From Pseudomonadota bacterium (GTDB lineage Bacteria > Pseudomonadota > Gammaproteobacteria > Burkholderiales > Rhodocyclaceae), in contig JAGTRU010000001.1 in assembly GCA_018261905.1 (NCBI GenBank), positions 372,001 to 436,000 on the forward strand: DNA of 64,000 nucleotides, written 5' to 3'. Each line of letters starts with the position of its first letter. Positions within the stretch are counted from its first letter, which is position 1. Made by a program: the position numbers and the translations under genes. Below, piece by piece: positions 19,179 through 28,391 of this stretch. The notes below the pieces were generated by a model that was given only the letters and a program-made list of their open reading frames with translations, searched no databases and was not told where the DNA came from.

Positions 19179-20273
19179 TCAGATTGCCCCGATTTCGACC
19201 GGCACGCGCGGCGCCACGGCACAAAACAGTTCGTAGGAAATGGTCCCGGCCGCCGTCGCCACTTCATCGGCCGTCACCTCGCCGGCCACGCCCCGGCCCC
19301 ACAAGGTCACCGGGGCGCCGATACCGGCCTGCGGAATAGCGGTCAGATCGCAGGCCAGCATGTCCATCGACACCCGGCCGACGGTTTTCGTGCGTTGGCC
19401 CATGACGGCGATCGGCGTGCCGCTCGGCGCGTGGCGCGGATAGCCGTCGGCATAGCCGCAGGCGACGACGCCGATACGCATCGGCCGCTCGGCGGTGAAG
19501 GTGCCGCCGTAGCCGACGCGCTCGCCGGCGGCGATCTCCTGCACGCCGATGATCGCGCTGCTCAGGGTCATCGCCGGCTGCAGGCCGAGTTCGGCGGCGC
19601 TCTGTTCGACAAACGGGCTGGCGCCGTAAAGCATGATACCGGGACGCACCCAGTCGGCATGCGCCGCCGGATACCGCAGAATCGCCGCCGAATTGGCCAG
19701 GCAACGCGGCCCCTGCCAGTCGCCGGCCAGTGCGGCAAAACGTTCGAGTTGCCAAGCGACGCCACACTCGCCATCAGCTTCGGCAAAATGGGTCATCAGA
19801 GTGACTTCGGCTTGCGGTAGTTGGCGCAAACCGGCCCAGGCGGCCGGCAAGGTCGGCGCCGTAAAACCAAGGCGATTCATACCGCTGTTCAGCTTCAGGC
19901 AGATCGATAGCGGTTGCTCTGGCGACGCTGAACGGAGCAGCAGTTCAAGCTGCTCCCGGCAATGGATGACCGTAGTCAGGCGATGTTCGAGCACGGCGCG
20001 CATGTCGCGGGCGCTGAAGACGCCCTCAAGCAGCAGGATCGGCTGGGTGATGCCGGCTTCGCGCAGGGCGACGGCATTTTCGGTTTCCAGCATGGCAAAG
20101 CCGTCGGCCTCGCCACGGAGCGCTTCGACGGCCCGCCACTGGCCATGGCCGTAGGCATTGGCCTTGATCACCGCCCAGGCCTTGGCGTGGGGGGCGAGCC
20201 GTTTGGCCAGCCGATAGTTATGCAGAATGGCCGCCGGCGAAATGCGGGCACGGATGGGACGGGAGATTTTCAT
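19179..20273 (-). CDS. alr: Alanine racemase
   Basis: A PLP enzyme converting L- to D-alanine for peptidoglycan. The PLP lysine motif AVIKANAYGHG lies near residue 33, the catalytic Tyr is in GERVGYGGTF, and VSMDMLACDL is the conserved C-terminal segment. The length of 364 residues is normal. The gene overlaps the LysR gene stop by 4 bases and touches radA, giving an operon lysR-alr-radA read leftward. Confidence 0.96.
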   Translation of the reverse strand: MKISRPIRARISPAAILHNYRLAKRLAPHAKAWAVIKANAYGHGQWRAVEALRGEADGFAMLETENAVALREAGITQPILLLEGVFSARDMRAVLEHRLTTVIHCREQLELLLRSASPEQPLSICLKLNSGMNRLGFTAPTLPAAWAGLRQLPQAEVTLMTHFAEADGECGVAWQLERFAALAGDWQGPRCLANSAAILRYPAAHADWVRPGIMLYGASPFVEQSAAELGLQPAMTLSSAIIGVQEIAAGERVGYGGTFTAERPMRIGVVACGYADGYPRHAPSGTPIAVMGQRTKTVGRVSMDMLACDLTAIPQAGIGAPVTLWGRGVAGEVTADEVATAAGTISYELFCAVAPRVPVEIGAI

Positions 20274-21172
20274 AAAACCAGTTCTTGCAGCTTGTGTTTG
20301 GCAAATTCAATAAAGGTTCCGGCCAACCGCGAGCGGAAGCGGTCCTGCGGGTGGACCAGATACAGGCTGCGGGTCAGGGGCGGATTCAACGGGATCGCGG
20401 CCAAGGCGCCGAGCTGGGTTTCCTTGGCGACAACCGCGCGCGATACGATGGCGAACCCCAACCCGGTCGACACCACGCCCTTCAGCGCTTCCGGGCTGCC
20501 CAGTTCCATCTGGAGCTTGAGACTCTCGACAGGTACCTGATTCGCCCGGAAATAGGCATCGATGACCTCCCTGGTCCCCGACCCCGGTTCGCGCGAAATG
20601 TATTCGTAATCGACCAGCGCTTTCGGCTGAACCGATTGCAGCTTGGCCAGCGGGTAGTCCGGAGCGCAGATGACCTGCAACTCGTCATCGCAGCAAATCT
20701 GGCAGGCCAGCCCGGGAAGCTTGGCCGGCGCTTCGATCAGCCCGACGTCCAGGGTGTGCTCGGCAACCCGGCTTTCAATGCTTTCCGAATTGGCGACCAC
20801 CAGCCGGGCCCGCACCTGCGGGTAAAGGGCGTTGAACTCACCGAGAATGCGCGGCAGCATGAATTCGGCAATGGTCGTACTGGCGCCGACCAGCAAGGGA
20901 CCGCGCATTTCGCCGGTCATCTCGAGCAGGCGGGTTTCCAGTTCTTCGGAGAGGGCCAGTATCCGTTCGGCGTAACCGAGCACCAGTTCGCCGGACGGGG
21001 TCAGCGAAATGCCGCCATGCCGCCGCTCGAACAGGCGCGTACTGTATTGTTCTTCCAGTTGTTTGATCTGGAAAGTCACCGCCGGTTGGGTCATGAACAG
21101 GGCATCGGCCGCCTTGGTGAAACTCAGGTGTTTGGCTACGGCATGAAACACTTGCAGGCGCCGGTCAGCCAT
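20270..21172 (-). CDS. LysR-family transcriptional regulator
   Basis: A 300-residue regulator beginning MADRRLQVFHAVAKHLSFTK with the classic LysR winged helix-turn-helix (AADALFMTQPAVTFQIKQLE). Its effector-binding domain runs from about residue 88. The sequence style (GASTTIAEFMLPRILGEF; ISREPGSGTREVIDAYF) resembles the CbbR/CysL subgroup, but the target cannot be assigned. I used the ATG at 21172 because the HTH begins right after it. Alr and RadA follow in the same operon. The gene faces away from nothing regulated nearby except the T6SS locus that ends about 195 bases upstream. Confidence 0.9.
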   Translation of the reverse strand: MADRRLQVFHAVAKHLSFTKAADALFMTQPAVTFQIKQLEEQYSTRLFERRHGGISLTPSGELVLGYAERILALSEELETRLLEMTGEMRGPLLVGASTTIAEFMLPRILGEFNALYPQVRARLVVANSESIESRVAEHTLDVGLIEAPAKLPGLACQICCDDELQVICAPDYPLAKLQSVQPKALVDYEYISREPGSGTREVIDAYFRANQVPVESLKLQMELGSPEALKGVVSTGLGFAIVSRAVVAKETQLGALAAIPLNPPLTRSLYLVHPQDRFRSRLAGTFIEFAKHKLQELVL

Positions 21173-21366
21173 GGCAATACTCCAGTATACGGGGAGGATG
21201 GTATTCAACCACACTCCGCCATATTACTGCTAATAGCACGTATTTTTGGCCGCTTCTCGCAGCCGAACGCGGCTCCCGGCGCAATTGCTCCCTAAAATCT
21301 GATCAGCGTTTGGCCGAAAAGGCTTGCGCGGTCACTCCAAGCAGCCCTCCGTCAAGTGGTTCTGGC

Positions 21367-22185
21367 TTATTGCTGGGCGGCTATCCGGTCGCGAATGTGC
21401 TGCGCCCGATCGGTCGAAGATGGATGAGATCTCAACAGTCCACTCTTGTCACTAAACTTGGACAACTTTTCGAAAGAGGTCACAAGTGCTTCGCGTTTCA
21501 ATTTGGCCGAAGTCAGCAGATCAAATGAATAATCGTCGGCAGCGCGCTCTTGCACTTGCGAAAACTGGGCATTGATCAATTGCTCAGTCATTTCACCAAG
21601 TTGCGAGGAACTGATCAAGGACGCCGTCTGATTGCCGGAGACAGCCGCAGCCTGGCGAAGAGCGGAAGCCGAATAGGCTGTCTGCAAAGCAGATTTGGAA
21701 TGCCCTAAAGCAACATGGCCGATTTCATGGCCAATCACGGCGCGAACTTCATCGTCATCCATAACGGCCAACAAACCATTGTAAATTCGGACACAACCAT
21801 TGCTCATCGCCCAAGCGTTTACATCCTTCGTAATGTAAAGCTTGTAGTTGAGGGAAGTGCCATTAACGGAGGTCGGCATGGCCTTGACAATTGTGGCCAA
21901 GCGCTCAGCTTCGATGCTTTTCGGCCCTGCAACTTTGCCCAGGTCACTTGCCGCGCAAGATTTTTCCGACAATTTCACGACATCTTCATCACTCAGGGTT
22001 GCCGCCTTGTAGGCTGTTTTGCCAACACTGAGCATGTTAGCAACACTACTGATACTGCTGCTGTTGATAGCGCTGGTATTCATCCCACTACAGGCACTCA
22101 GCAGACAAACAAAGGTAGCGGCGGCAACGACTTTCATGCCAAATGATGATTGTTTGACAGCGCGTCTTTCATATTGATTATGCAT
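21367..22185 (-). CDS. M48-family metalloprotease lipoprotein
   Basis: A 272-residue protein with a lipoprotein signal ending CLLSAC and the zinc-protease motif VIGHEIGHVALGH (HExxH). A second Glu ligand is expected in the following helix, and the C-terminal half has QVQERAADDYSFDLL. It resembles the YggG/LoiP group of periplasmic M48 proteases. I chose ATG 22185 because AGGTAAG precedes it; ATG 22137, immediately before the hydrophobic core, has no such site. It is the last gene of the T6SS locus, 131 bases after the SecB-like gene. Its role in secretion is unproven. Confidence 0.85.
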   Translation of the reverse strand: MHNQYERRAVKQSSFGMKVVAAATFVCLLSACSGMNTSAINSSSISSVANMLSVGKTAYKAATLSDEDVVKLSEKSCAASDLGKVAGPKSIEAERLATIVKAMPTSVNGTSLNYKLYITKDVNAWAMSNGCVRIYNGLLAVMDDDEVRAVIGHEIGHVALGHSKSALQTAYSASALRQAAAVSGNQTASLISSSQLGEMTEQLINAQFSQVQERAADDYSFDLLTSAKLKREALVTSFEKLSKFSDKSGLLRSHPSSTDRAQHIRDRIAAQQ

Positions 22186-22316
22186 TATCTTACCTACTGG
22201 AAAATTCAATCTTCCCGTGCGATGCCAAGTCGAGATCGCATCCTTGTATAGCACGGTCAGGTTGCATTTCGGATAGACAGCAACGGAGGTCCACGGCTTA
22301 GCCGCAGCCCCACGAC

Positions 22317-22778
22317 TCATTGCACCGGAACACCTTGGCCCAATGGTGACGGGGCTTGCTGTTTCTGTTGTTGATAAACAGACTCAAAATCTACCGGTTG
22401 CAGCATCACGGGCATGAACCCGGCGCGCATCGAGAGGTCGGCGATGACCTCGCGAACATAAGGAAGCAGAATATTAGGACAAGCTATTGCTAAGATACTT
22501 TCAAGTTGCGCAGCTTGGACATTGTGAATTTGGAATAATCCGCCCTCGCTGGCAATAGCCTTGAATACTTCGTTATCTCCTTGCTTTGCCGTCGCAACAA
22601 CGGTCAAGACCACCTCGAAGGAGGCCTCACCCACCTGCCGGCTAGTACTGTTGATATTGATACCGACATCGTAGCGGCGACTGTCGGAATAAATCTCAGG
22701 AGCATTTGCCACCGTGAAGGAAACGTCCTTGACGTATATTCTCTCAATACCGAACTTTGGTTGACTGCTTTGATTCAT
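22317..22778 (-). CDS. SecB-family chaperone in a T6SS locus
   Basis: A 153-residue protein with the SecB fold signature: FGIERIYVKDVSFTVANAPE, then EVVLTVVATAKQGDNEVFKA, GGLFQIHNV, and ACPNILLPYVREVIADLSMRAGFM ending with MLQPVDFESVY. SecB keeps unfolded preproteins export-competent and delivers them to SecA. The usual chromosomal secB lies beside grxC or gpsA, which are absent here, so this is more likely a dedicated paralog. The ATG 22778 is preceded by AAGAGGC. It sits between a small unknown gene and a secreted M48 protease downstream of tssM. Confidence 0.85.
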   Translation of the reverse strand: MNQSSQPKFGIERIYVKDVSFTVANAPEIYSDSRRYDVGININSTSRQVGEASFEVVLTVVATAKQGDNEVFKAIASEGGLFQIHNVQAAQLESILAIACPNILLPYVREVIADLSMRAGFMPVMLQPVDFESVYQQQKQQAPSPLGQGVPVQ

Positions 22779-22853
22779 GACGGCCTCTTGTTTCAATCCA
22801 TTTTGTCCGAACACATCCCTGTTGCCCGAATGCTGCCGAGCCTCCGGTTGCGC

Positions 22854-23210
22854 TCACTTGTTCTGAAAAACCTTGAAGAAACTATCCGTCATTTCTTTTG
22901 GGAAGCCAGCGGCACTTGTCGTCCGAAGATCATCCATATTGACGTTGAACTGCTGCGTCGTTTCTGCTTTCTGCATCGTCTGATGAGCATCAAGCTGGGC
23001 ATCTATCGACTTCTTGATACCGTTCATGTTCTCAACCATCGAATTGACGGCATTCTGAACACCGGCAATCACCAGACCCGCATTGGCTGGTCCCGCAATA
23101 TTGTAGCCAGGGACCCCTGCGTTAAACGAAGCTGTCGTCGATGCCTGCATGGCATTGGTGCTATTTAAACTAGCCTGAATGGACGCGATAATATCTTTTG
23201 GATCTAACAT
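22854..23210 (-). CDS. Small unknown protein in the T6SS locus
   Basis: A 118-residue protein that I do not recognise. It has no signal peptide or membrane helix. It is rich in Ala, Asn, Ser, Thr and Met, with a Gly/Pro/Asn-containing middle (GVPGYNIAGPANAGLVI), followed by a probable amphipathic helical region and a charged C-terminus. The start ATG 23210 is supported by a strong ribosome-binding site, GAGGAGAGG. It lies 148 bases after tssM and 75 bases before the SecB-like gene, so it could be a T6SS accessory protein or a client of the chaperone; both are guesses. Confidence 0.7.
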   Translation of the reverse strand: MLDPKDIIASIQASLNSTNAMQASTTASFNAGVPGYNIAGPANAGLVIAGVQNAVNSMVENMNGIKKSIDAQLDAHQTMQKAETTQQFNVNMDDLRTTSAAGFPKEMTDSFFKVFQNK

Positions 23211-23357
23211 CTTGCCTCTCCTCAATAGAGTTAACGACACTGACCGACGGCATCCGCCGAAGGTTAACAAACCCAATAAAATGCCAACAGCATTACTTAT
23301 AAACAATAATTACTGAATACACCAGCCCGACAGCAACTATTTTTCGAGTCATCTACT

Positions 23358-26300
23358 TCATGGACAGCGAAACTGGGAAAGCGCCCGAGACCAGAGTGGA
23401 AAATCATTACTGGTTGCCTGAAATTCAAGGGACAACGAGCCAAGTGCGGTCCGATAGACAACCACACGCTTGTCATCGGCGAGGCTGACCGGCTCGCCGG
23501 CATCATAAAATCGAAAGATTGCCCAGGGACCGGAAAACTCCAGTTGCTGCGTCCGACCATCAACAGACCGCATATGCAGGCGAACGATCATCGAAGAACG
23601 TTGGGTAGACCAGTCAACCTTCTTCGGCACAACAGCGCCATGGGCATAGCGCAACTGCTCCCCGCCAATATCGATCACCGCTTCGGCGATGCTTGCATCC
23701 ATGTCCACCGGCCGAACAATCACGGAAAAGGCAATCTGTCCCGAAGGGTCGAAAAAAGTATCCCTGACTATTCGAGCTTGTTCGTAGGAGCGAAGAATAT
23801 TGCCGCTAACCAGATTTCCTGACATGCCCTCGACTTGTCGAGCCCGCCACGGTATCGCCGAGGTATCCACATATTGCTCTAGCTGATCTTTGAAATACGC
23901 ATCGAGAACACCTCTCGGCCCAAACAGACGGCGAAAGTCCTCGGTGCCGGCATCACGACTAGTACTGCGTAGCGACGGATAGCGGGCCACCACCTGCGGG
24001 CAGACTGACTTCGACACGCCAGCGGCACCACGACTGATATCCGCGCTCGATTTCTTTGCCGTCGACTGGCTACCCGAGTCAATTAGATCCAACATAATGC
24101 CCCGTACCGGCTCAGGTTGTCTTGCCGCATCGGCCCGCATGCGCCTAAATGCATCGTACTCTGGCATCAACTGCCCAGCCTGCATAGCGCCGTTCACCAG
24201 GGAAAGCTGCCGATACAGCGGCTCGAACAGACGAACCAGCGGATTGTTGGTCATTTCACCGCCAGACGACGGATTCAAAGACACCGCCAGACGGCGCAGC
24301 GTATTGAAATAGTCGTCGACCACATGTTCGGGTAATACGCGGTAGCGAAAATGCTGGCCACTCAACTCGCCGACAACGGCCCGCCGAGTTGTCTCGAAAC
24401 GAAGTTTTTGCCGATCGATCCAACTGTCGACATCGCCCTCGTAGTTTCCGGTCAAACTGGTTTCCCGACCAATAAATCGAAGCAATTGGGAAAGTGGCGA
24501 CTGGGGATCAGTTAGCGCTTTAGCAATCGATGCCGCATCATCCATACTCGAGTAACGGCGCACCGTAATATCGCTAATGAATCTATTCCAGTGCGCAATG
24601 TAGTCCTGCAGGAACTGTCGCCTTGCCGCATCGGACAAGTCCTGAACCGCTTTCTCCGTCTCAAAGGCATTGCCGTTATTCTTGGTCTCATCGCGCAGAA
24701 TCCACCCCTCCTCATCGAGGACTGCTCTGGCACTCCCAAGAATTCTCGGCATAAATGCATCATGGTAGCCGGCACGCGTATACCAGCCATTGATCACGGG
24801 ATCGGTCGACGGCACATCGCTACGCATACGAAGTAACAGGGGGGCGTTCAAACCACCAGCACTGGACAGCGATACAGGATACATACTCTCCGGCAAACCT
24901 TGTGACTTCACATGGTCAATTGCCCTGATCGCACTCGGCAAGCCACTTGCCGCTGCTCGGGCCTTAATCACCAAAGCCGCATCTTCCGGTGTCGCCGGCA
25001 GATGGGGGGTATTGAAAGCGGCCTTCACGTGAGACAGGAATGCTTGTTTTTCCTGTTCCGAAGAGTTGGCTGGCGCTATCTTTTCCCAACGGCTCTCGAA
25101 CCAGCGCATCGCGGCTAGGGGATCACGCCGTTCCGGCCGACACAGCATCAGGTACACCTTCAATGTCTGATAGACATCGCCCGTACCACCATCGATCTCG
25201 CTTTTTAGCTGGCTAGTCACATACTTGAACAACTCGGGCGTGAAGGTCTTGAACAAATGCCTGCGGTAGGTCTCATAGGCTACTTTGTCAATCCTGATGT
25301 GTTCAAAATAGGCCGTCGGTAACAATCTGATACCGTCCCCCAGATTGGCGCCGGCATAGCGCATCTGGGCAGCGACATCGATCAAAGCCAGATCGCTCTT
25401 TGGCATGCCAATCTGGTCCTGGGCGAGTCGCTTGCCCTCGGTAAACTCCGCCCATAATTGATCGACATAGTTGCGCTGATCGAAGTAGGTCACCGCCAAC
25501 CAGAGCCCGACAACGAGAAGCATTGCAACGCTAAGCCCCCAGCGCAGTATTCGTTTGCCACGCGAGGCAAGCGATTTATCCTGGTGGCGCAGGATGTTGC
25601 GTTCGCTGATTGCTTGATCAATCGGCGCCCGTAACGTCCGGGCAAAAGACCGCAGGGATGGGGAGTCATTCGGCTCGTCCAGTTGGAGCAGGCTCCCCTC
25701 ATTATCTTTGAGCATCAAATATACGGAGGTACCCAACCAGACCCCCCGCAATTGGCTACCGTATGTTGAAGGAGAGTGCAGTACGATAGATTTGACCAGA
25801 TCGATCAAAACCGGACGGGAAGCTGCCAGGCTTTCGGCGAAATCTAGGAGTTGTCGCGCTTCATAAGTATCGGCAATTTGCGGCACCAGATACTGGATAA
25901 GACGTTGCGCACGAGATTCGAACTGCCGATACCAAGCCTCAATATCCCCGTCTGGAAGAACTTCGAAACCCAGACCATCGGCGAGAACATCATCCTCCAG
26001 GGCGGCCAGCATAGCTGCCCCGCCAGGCAATTTATCCAGGTGGGTCAACACCATGTAAAGCGGCAAATCGGTACTAAACCAGTCAGCCAGTTCAAGCACG
26101 CGCCCCCGCAAGGTATCAGCGAGACGTTTGCGTTGTTCAGAACCGGCCTCAAGCAACCAAGCAATATCGATACAAATGACAAGCCCGTTGATCCCCTCGC
26201 CTCGGCGCATCCGCCGGATGCCCGTCAGGAGTCGTTTCCAGGCAACGAAACTAGACTCCCCCAAAGCCCCGGGCTCAGCCCATTGCCCCGTACTGTCGAT

Positions 26301-26822
26301 CCAAACGGCCCGGTCGTTAACCCAGAAGCCACAGTCTTCTGTCTGACCGGTGCTCGCTCCAAGTCGTGGCAAACCATTATCGTCACCAGACAAGGCATTT
26401 TGCCCAGTGTGATTGAGTAGACTAGTCTTACCCGCCCCGGCCGCCCCCAATACGAGAAACCATGGCTGTTCCTTCAGATACCCCTTGCGGGCGCGATAAA
26501 TGAGGCGATGAAGGAAACCTTTTTGCCGCTCCAGCCAAATCTTGCGTAGGGTCAGGTCAAGATCGCCAAGCCGACTGCTAATCCGATCGTGCGAGGCGAC
26601 CGTATTGGGGCGACGACGGAGCCTGATCAACGAAAAAAACCAGGAAAAAAATCTGCTCAACAGCGGAAAAAAACCCCACAAGAGCAACAGAACAACCAGT
26701 ACCTGCCGCAACCACAGCCAGCCGAATGGATAAAAACGTCCGATCGCCACCAAGGGACCGATCCACCAGACAATCGCCGCCAACAGTATCGCAACGAGAA
26801 TTCGAAATGTACTTCTAAGCAT
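23358..26822 (-). CDS. tssM: T6SS membrane complex protein TssM (IcmF)
   Basis: A 1154-residue inner-membrane protein that joins TssL and TssJ to form the trans-envelope channel. Two N-terminal helices (about 6-50) precede a cytoplasmic NTPase-like domain with Walker A GAAGAGKTSL. A third helix follows (GLSVAMLLVVGLWLAVTYF), then the long periplasmic region ending in the IcmF C-terminal domain (FSGPWAIFRFYDAGEPV). The start ATG 26822 has AGGGGAG upstream; the longer frame from a TTG at 26861 is unlikely. It follows tssL after 138 bases. Confidence 0.95.
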   Translation of the reverse strand: MLRSTFRILVAILLAAIVWWIGPLVAIGRFYPFGWLWLRQVLVVLLLLWGFFPLLSRFFSWFFSLIRLRRRPNTVASHDRISSRLGDLDLTLRKIWLERQKGFLHRLIYRARKGYLKEQPWFLVLGAAGAGKTSLLNHTGQNALSGDDNGLPRLGASTGQTEDCGFWVNDRAVWIDSTGQWAEPGALGESSFVAWKRLLTGIRRMRRGEGINGLVICIDIAWLLEAGSEQRKRLADTLRGRVLELADWFSTDLPLYMVLTHLDKLPGGAAMLAALEDDVLADGLGFEVLPDGDIEAWYRQFESRAQRLIQYLVPQIADTYEARQLLDFAESLAASRPVLIDLVKSIVLHSPSTYGSQLRGVWLGTSVYLMLKDNEGSLLQLDEPNDSPSLRSFARTLRAPIDQAISERNILRHQDKSLASRGKRILRWGLSVAMLLVVGLWLAVTYFDQRNYVDQLWAEFTEGKRLAQDQIGMPKSDLALIDVAAQMRYAGANLGDGIRLLPTAYFEHIRIDKVAYETYRRHLFKTFTPELFKYVTSQLKSEIDGGTGDVYQTLKVYLMLCRPERRDPLAAMRWFESRWEKIAPANSSEQEKQAFLSHVKAAFNTPHLPATPEDAALVIKARAAASGLPSAIRAIDHVKSQGLPESMYPVSLSSAGGLNAPLLLRMRSDVPSTDPVINGWYTRAGYHDAFMPRILGSARAVLDEEGWILRDETKNNGNAFETEKAVQDLSDAARRQFLQDYIAHWNRFISDITVRRYSSMDDAASIAKALTDPQSPLSQLLRFIGRETSLTGNYEGDVDSWIDRQKLRFETTRRAVVGELSGQHFRYRVLPEHVVDDYFNTLRRLAVSLNPSSGGEMTNNPLVRLFEPLYRQLSLVNGAMQAGQLMPEYDAFRRMRADAARQPEPVRGIMLDLIDSGSQSTAKKSSADISRGAAGVSKSVCPQVVARYPSLRSTSRDAGTEDFRRLFGPRGVLDAYFKDQLEQYVDTSAIPWRARQVEGMSGNLVSGNILRSYEQARIVRDTFFDPSGQIAFSVIVRPVDMDASIAEAVIDIGGEQLRYAHGAVVPKKVDWSTQRSSMIVRLHMRSVDGRTQQLEFSGPWAIFRFYDAGEPVSLADDKRVVVYRTALGSLSLEFQATSNDFPLWSRALSQFRCP

Positions 26823-26960
26823 AATGTTCAGCGCTCCCCTGCGCGGATTCCATTCGAACAAACCGAGAATCTACTGCGCACAGCGCGATGGCCAAGAGGA
26901 CTCATAACGCTGACTTGTTTTAGTAGCGACCGGACATTTCCTTCCCCGGTCCGCCCCTGA

Positions 26961-28391
26961 TCACTCACCGACAACTCTCTTCAGACCCGCAACCTTCCAG
27001 AGCACCTCAACGCGGCGATTTTTGGAATTTGCCTCCTTGCTAACCCCTTTTGCGACCGGCTCACGTTCCCCCATCCCCGTCGAGGTGACTTGGCGTGAGG
27101 GATAGGCTCCTGCACCAACCGTCGTTATCTGAATCTGCTGACGAATCAGTTCAGCAACCCTGGTAGCACGCGCCTCGGAAAGAACCTGGTTGCTGCTATA
27201 ACCGCTTGAAACAATCGGCGTCAAATCGGTATGACCAACGACTTCGAGATCCCCAGGCCAAGGCGCAAAGGCTTGTCCAAGCCGATTCAGGTTCGATAGA
27301 AATTCCGGGCGAATATCAGCTTTACCGGGCTCGAAAGCGCCATCGCTACGAAAAACCAGCAGCCATCCTTTTTCACGCCGCTCGGCAGTCAACCAGCCTT
27401 CCGCAATCAGTTCAGGTAACGGAGGTGGCAACACTTCATAGAGATTCAACTCGCGGACAGGCGGCTCGTAGGCGGCCAGTGCCTCGCGTAGTGGGCTACC
27501 GCGTGAAGCAATATCCAGAACCCCCACCACGTAGGCTAGCAACAGACCTGCCACCCCGATCAAAAACAGGCGTAGCGGAGTTATCCACCGCCTCTTGAAA
27601 CGCTTTGGCAAATCGGAACGTAAGGCAAGGCCGGCCGGCTCCTTTTGCCAAATCTTCCGGTGTAGTTCGCTACGCCGATCCTGCAGCAGTATCGTGCCGC
27701 GATCCATGATCTGATAACGGCCTTTGAACCCCAGGCCAAGGATCAATTCATAGAACTCCAACAAATGCATCGGCGGCTTTTCCTCCGCCATTGCCTTCTC
27801 TAGCTTGACGAAACAATCCTCGCCCCCCCAGGCATCGCCATGAAACTCCACCAGCAGCGACATTTCCGGCAAGGGCGCTCCACAGTTCCGGCACCACTCA
27901 TTGACCACCTCGTCAATATGGGTACAGAGGAGATAGGATGCGTCGTCCGCCCAATGCCCGGCCAGATCACTACTGGCGAGACTTTCCCGAAACATGCGAA
28001 CTTCCAGACCGAGCTGCTTGCGTTTTCCTGCATCGAAAGTATGCTGCGCAGCCTCCTCATGATGCAGCAGCAATAGTGCGGGAATGGCTGCAGATACGCA
28101 CGGATTTGCCCATTTTGATGCTGCGGCTCCGAATCGAGCAACGATGCTTCTCCTGCCGAATACCGGTCGTCCACTGACTGTTTCTTGCTTTGATTGAGCG
28201 AGTGCAGGTGCTTCCTCGAGCGGAACCTCAGGAGCTTCCGCTACAGGGGCACCTATCGCCGGCATTACAGAAGTTTGCGGCATGGCACTTGAAATTCGCT
28301 GGGCAATATCCCCTAGAGCCCCCATCGACGAAACTCCCCCAGCCGTCGGAACCCGGCGCAAGGCGTTCATTACCTCGTCTAGACCTTTCAT
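26961..28391 (-). CDS. tssL: T6SS protein TssL with C-terminal OmpA domain
   Basis: A 476-residue fusion. An N-terminal Pro/Ala-rich region of about 90 residues is followed by the DotU domain (LLLLHHEEAAQHTF; DDASYLLCTHIDEVVN). A single transmembrane helix lies near RLFLIGVAGLLLAYVVGVL, and then a periplasmic OmpA/MotB peptidoglycan-binding domain (VVGHTDLTPI; KNRRVEVLWK). The fused anchor is the extended TssL seen in some systems, so no separate TagL is needed. It overlaps tssK by 4 bases. Confidence 0.95.
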   Translation of the reverse strand: MKGLDEVMNALRRVPTAGGVSSMGALGDIAQRISSAMPQTSVMPAIGAPVAEAPEVPLEEAPALAQSKQETVSGRPVFGRRSIVARFGAAASKWANPCVSAAIPALLLLHHEEAAQHTFDAGKRKQLGLEVRMFRESLASSDLAGHWADDASYLLCTHIDEVVNEWCRNCGAPLPEMSLLVEFHGDAWGGEDCFVKLEKAMAEEKPPMHLLEFYELILGLGFKGRYQIMDRGTILLQDRRSELHRKIWQKEPAGLALRSDLPKRFKRRWITPLRLFLIGVAGLLLAYVVGVLDIASRGSPLREALAAYEPPVRELNLYEVLPPPLPELIAEGWLTAERREKGWLLVFRSDGAFEPGKADIRPEFLSNLNRLGQAFAPWPGDLEVVGHTDLTPIVSSGYSSNQVLSEARATRVAELIRQQIQITTVGAGAYPSRQVTSTGMGEREPVAKGVSKEANSKNRRVEVLWKVAGLKRVVGE

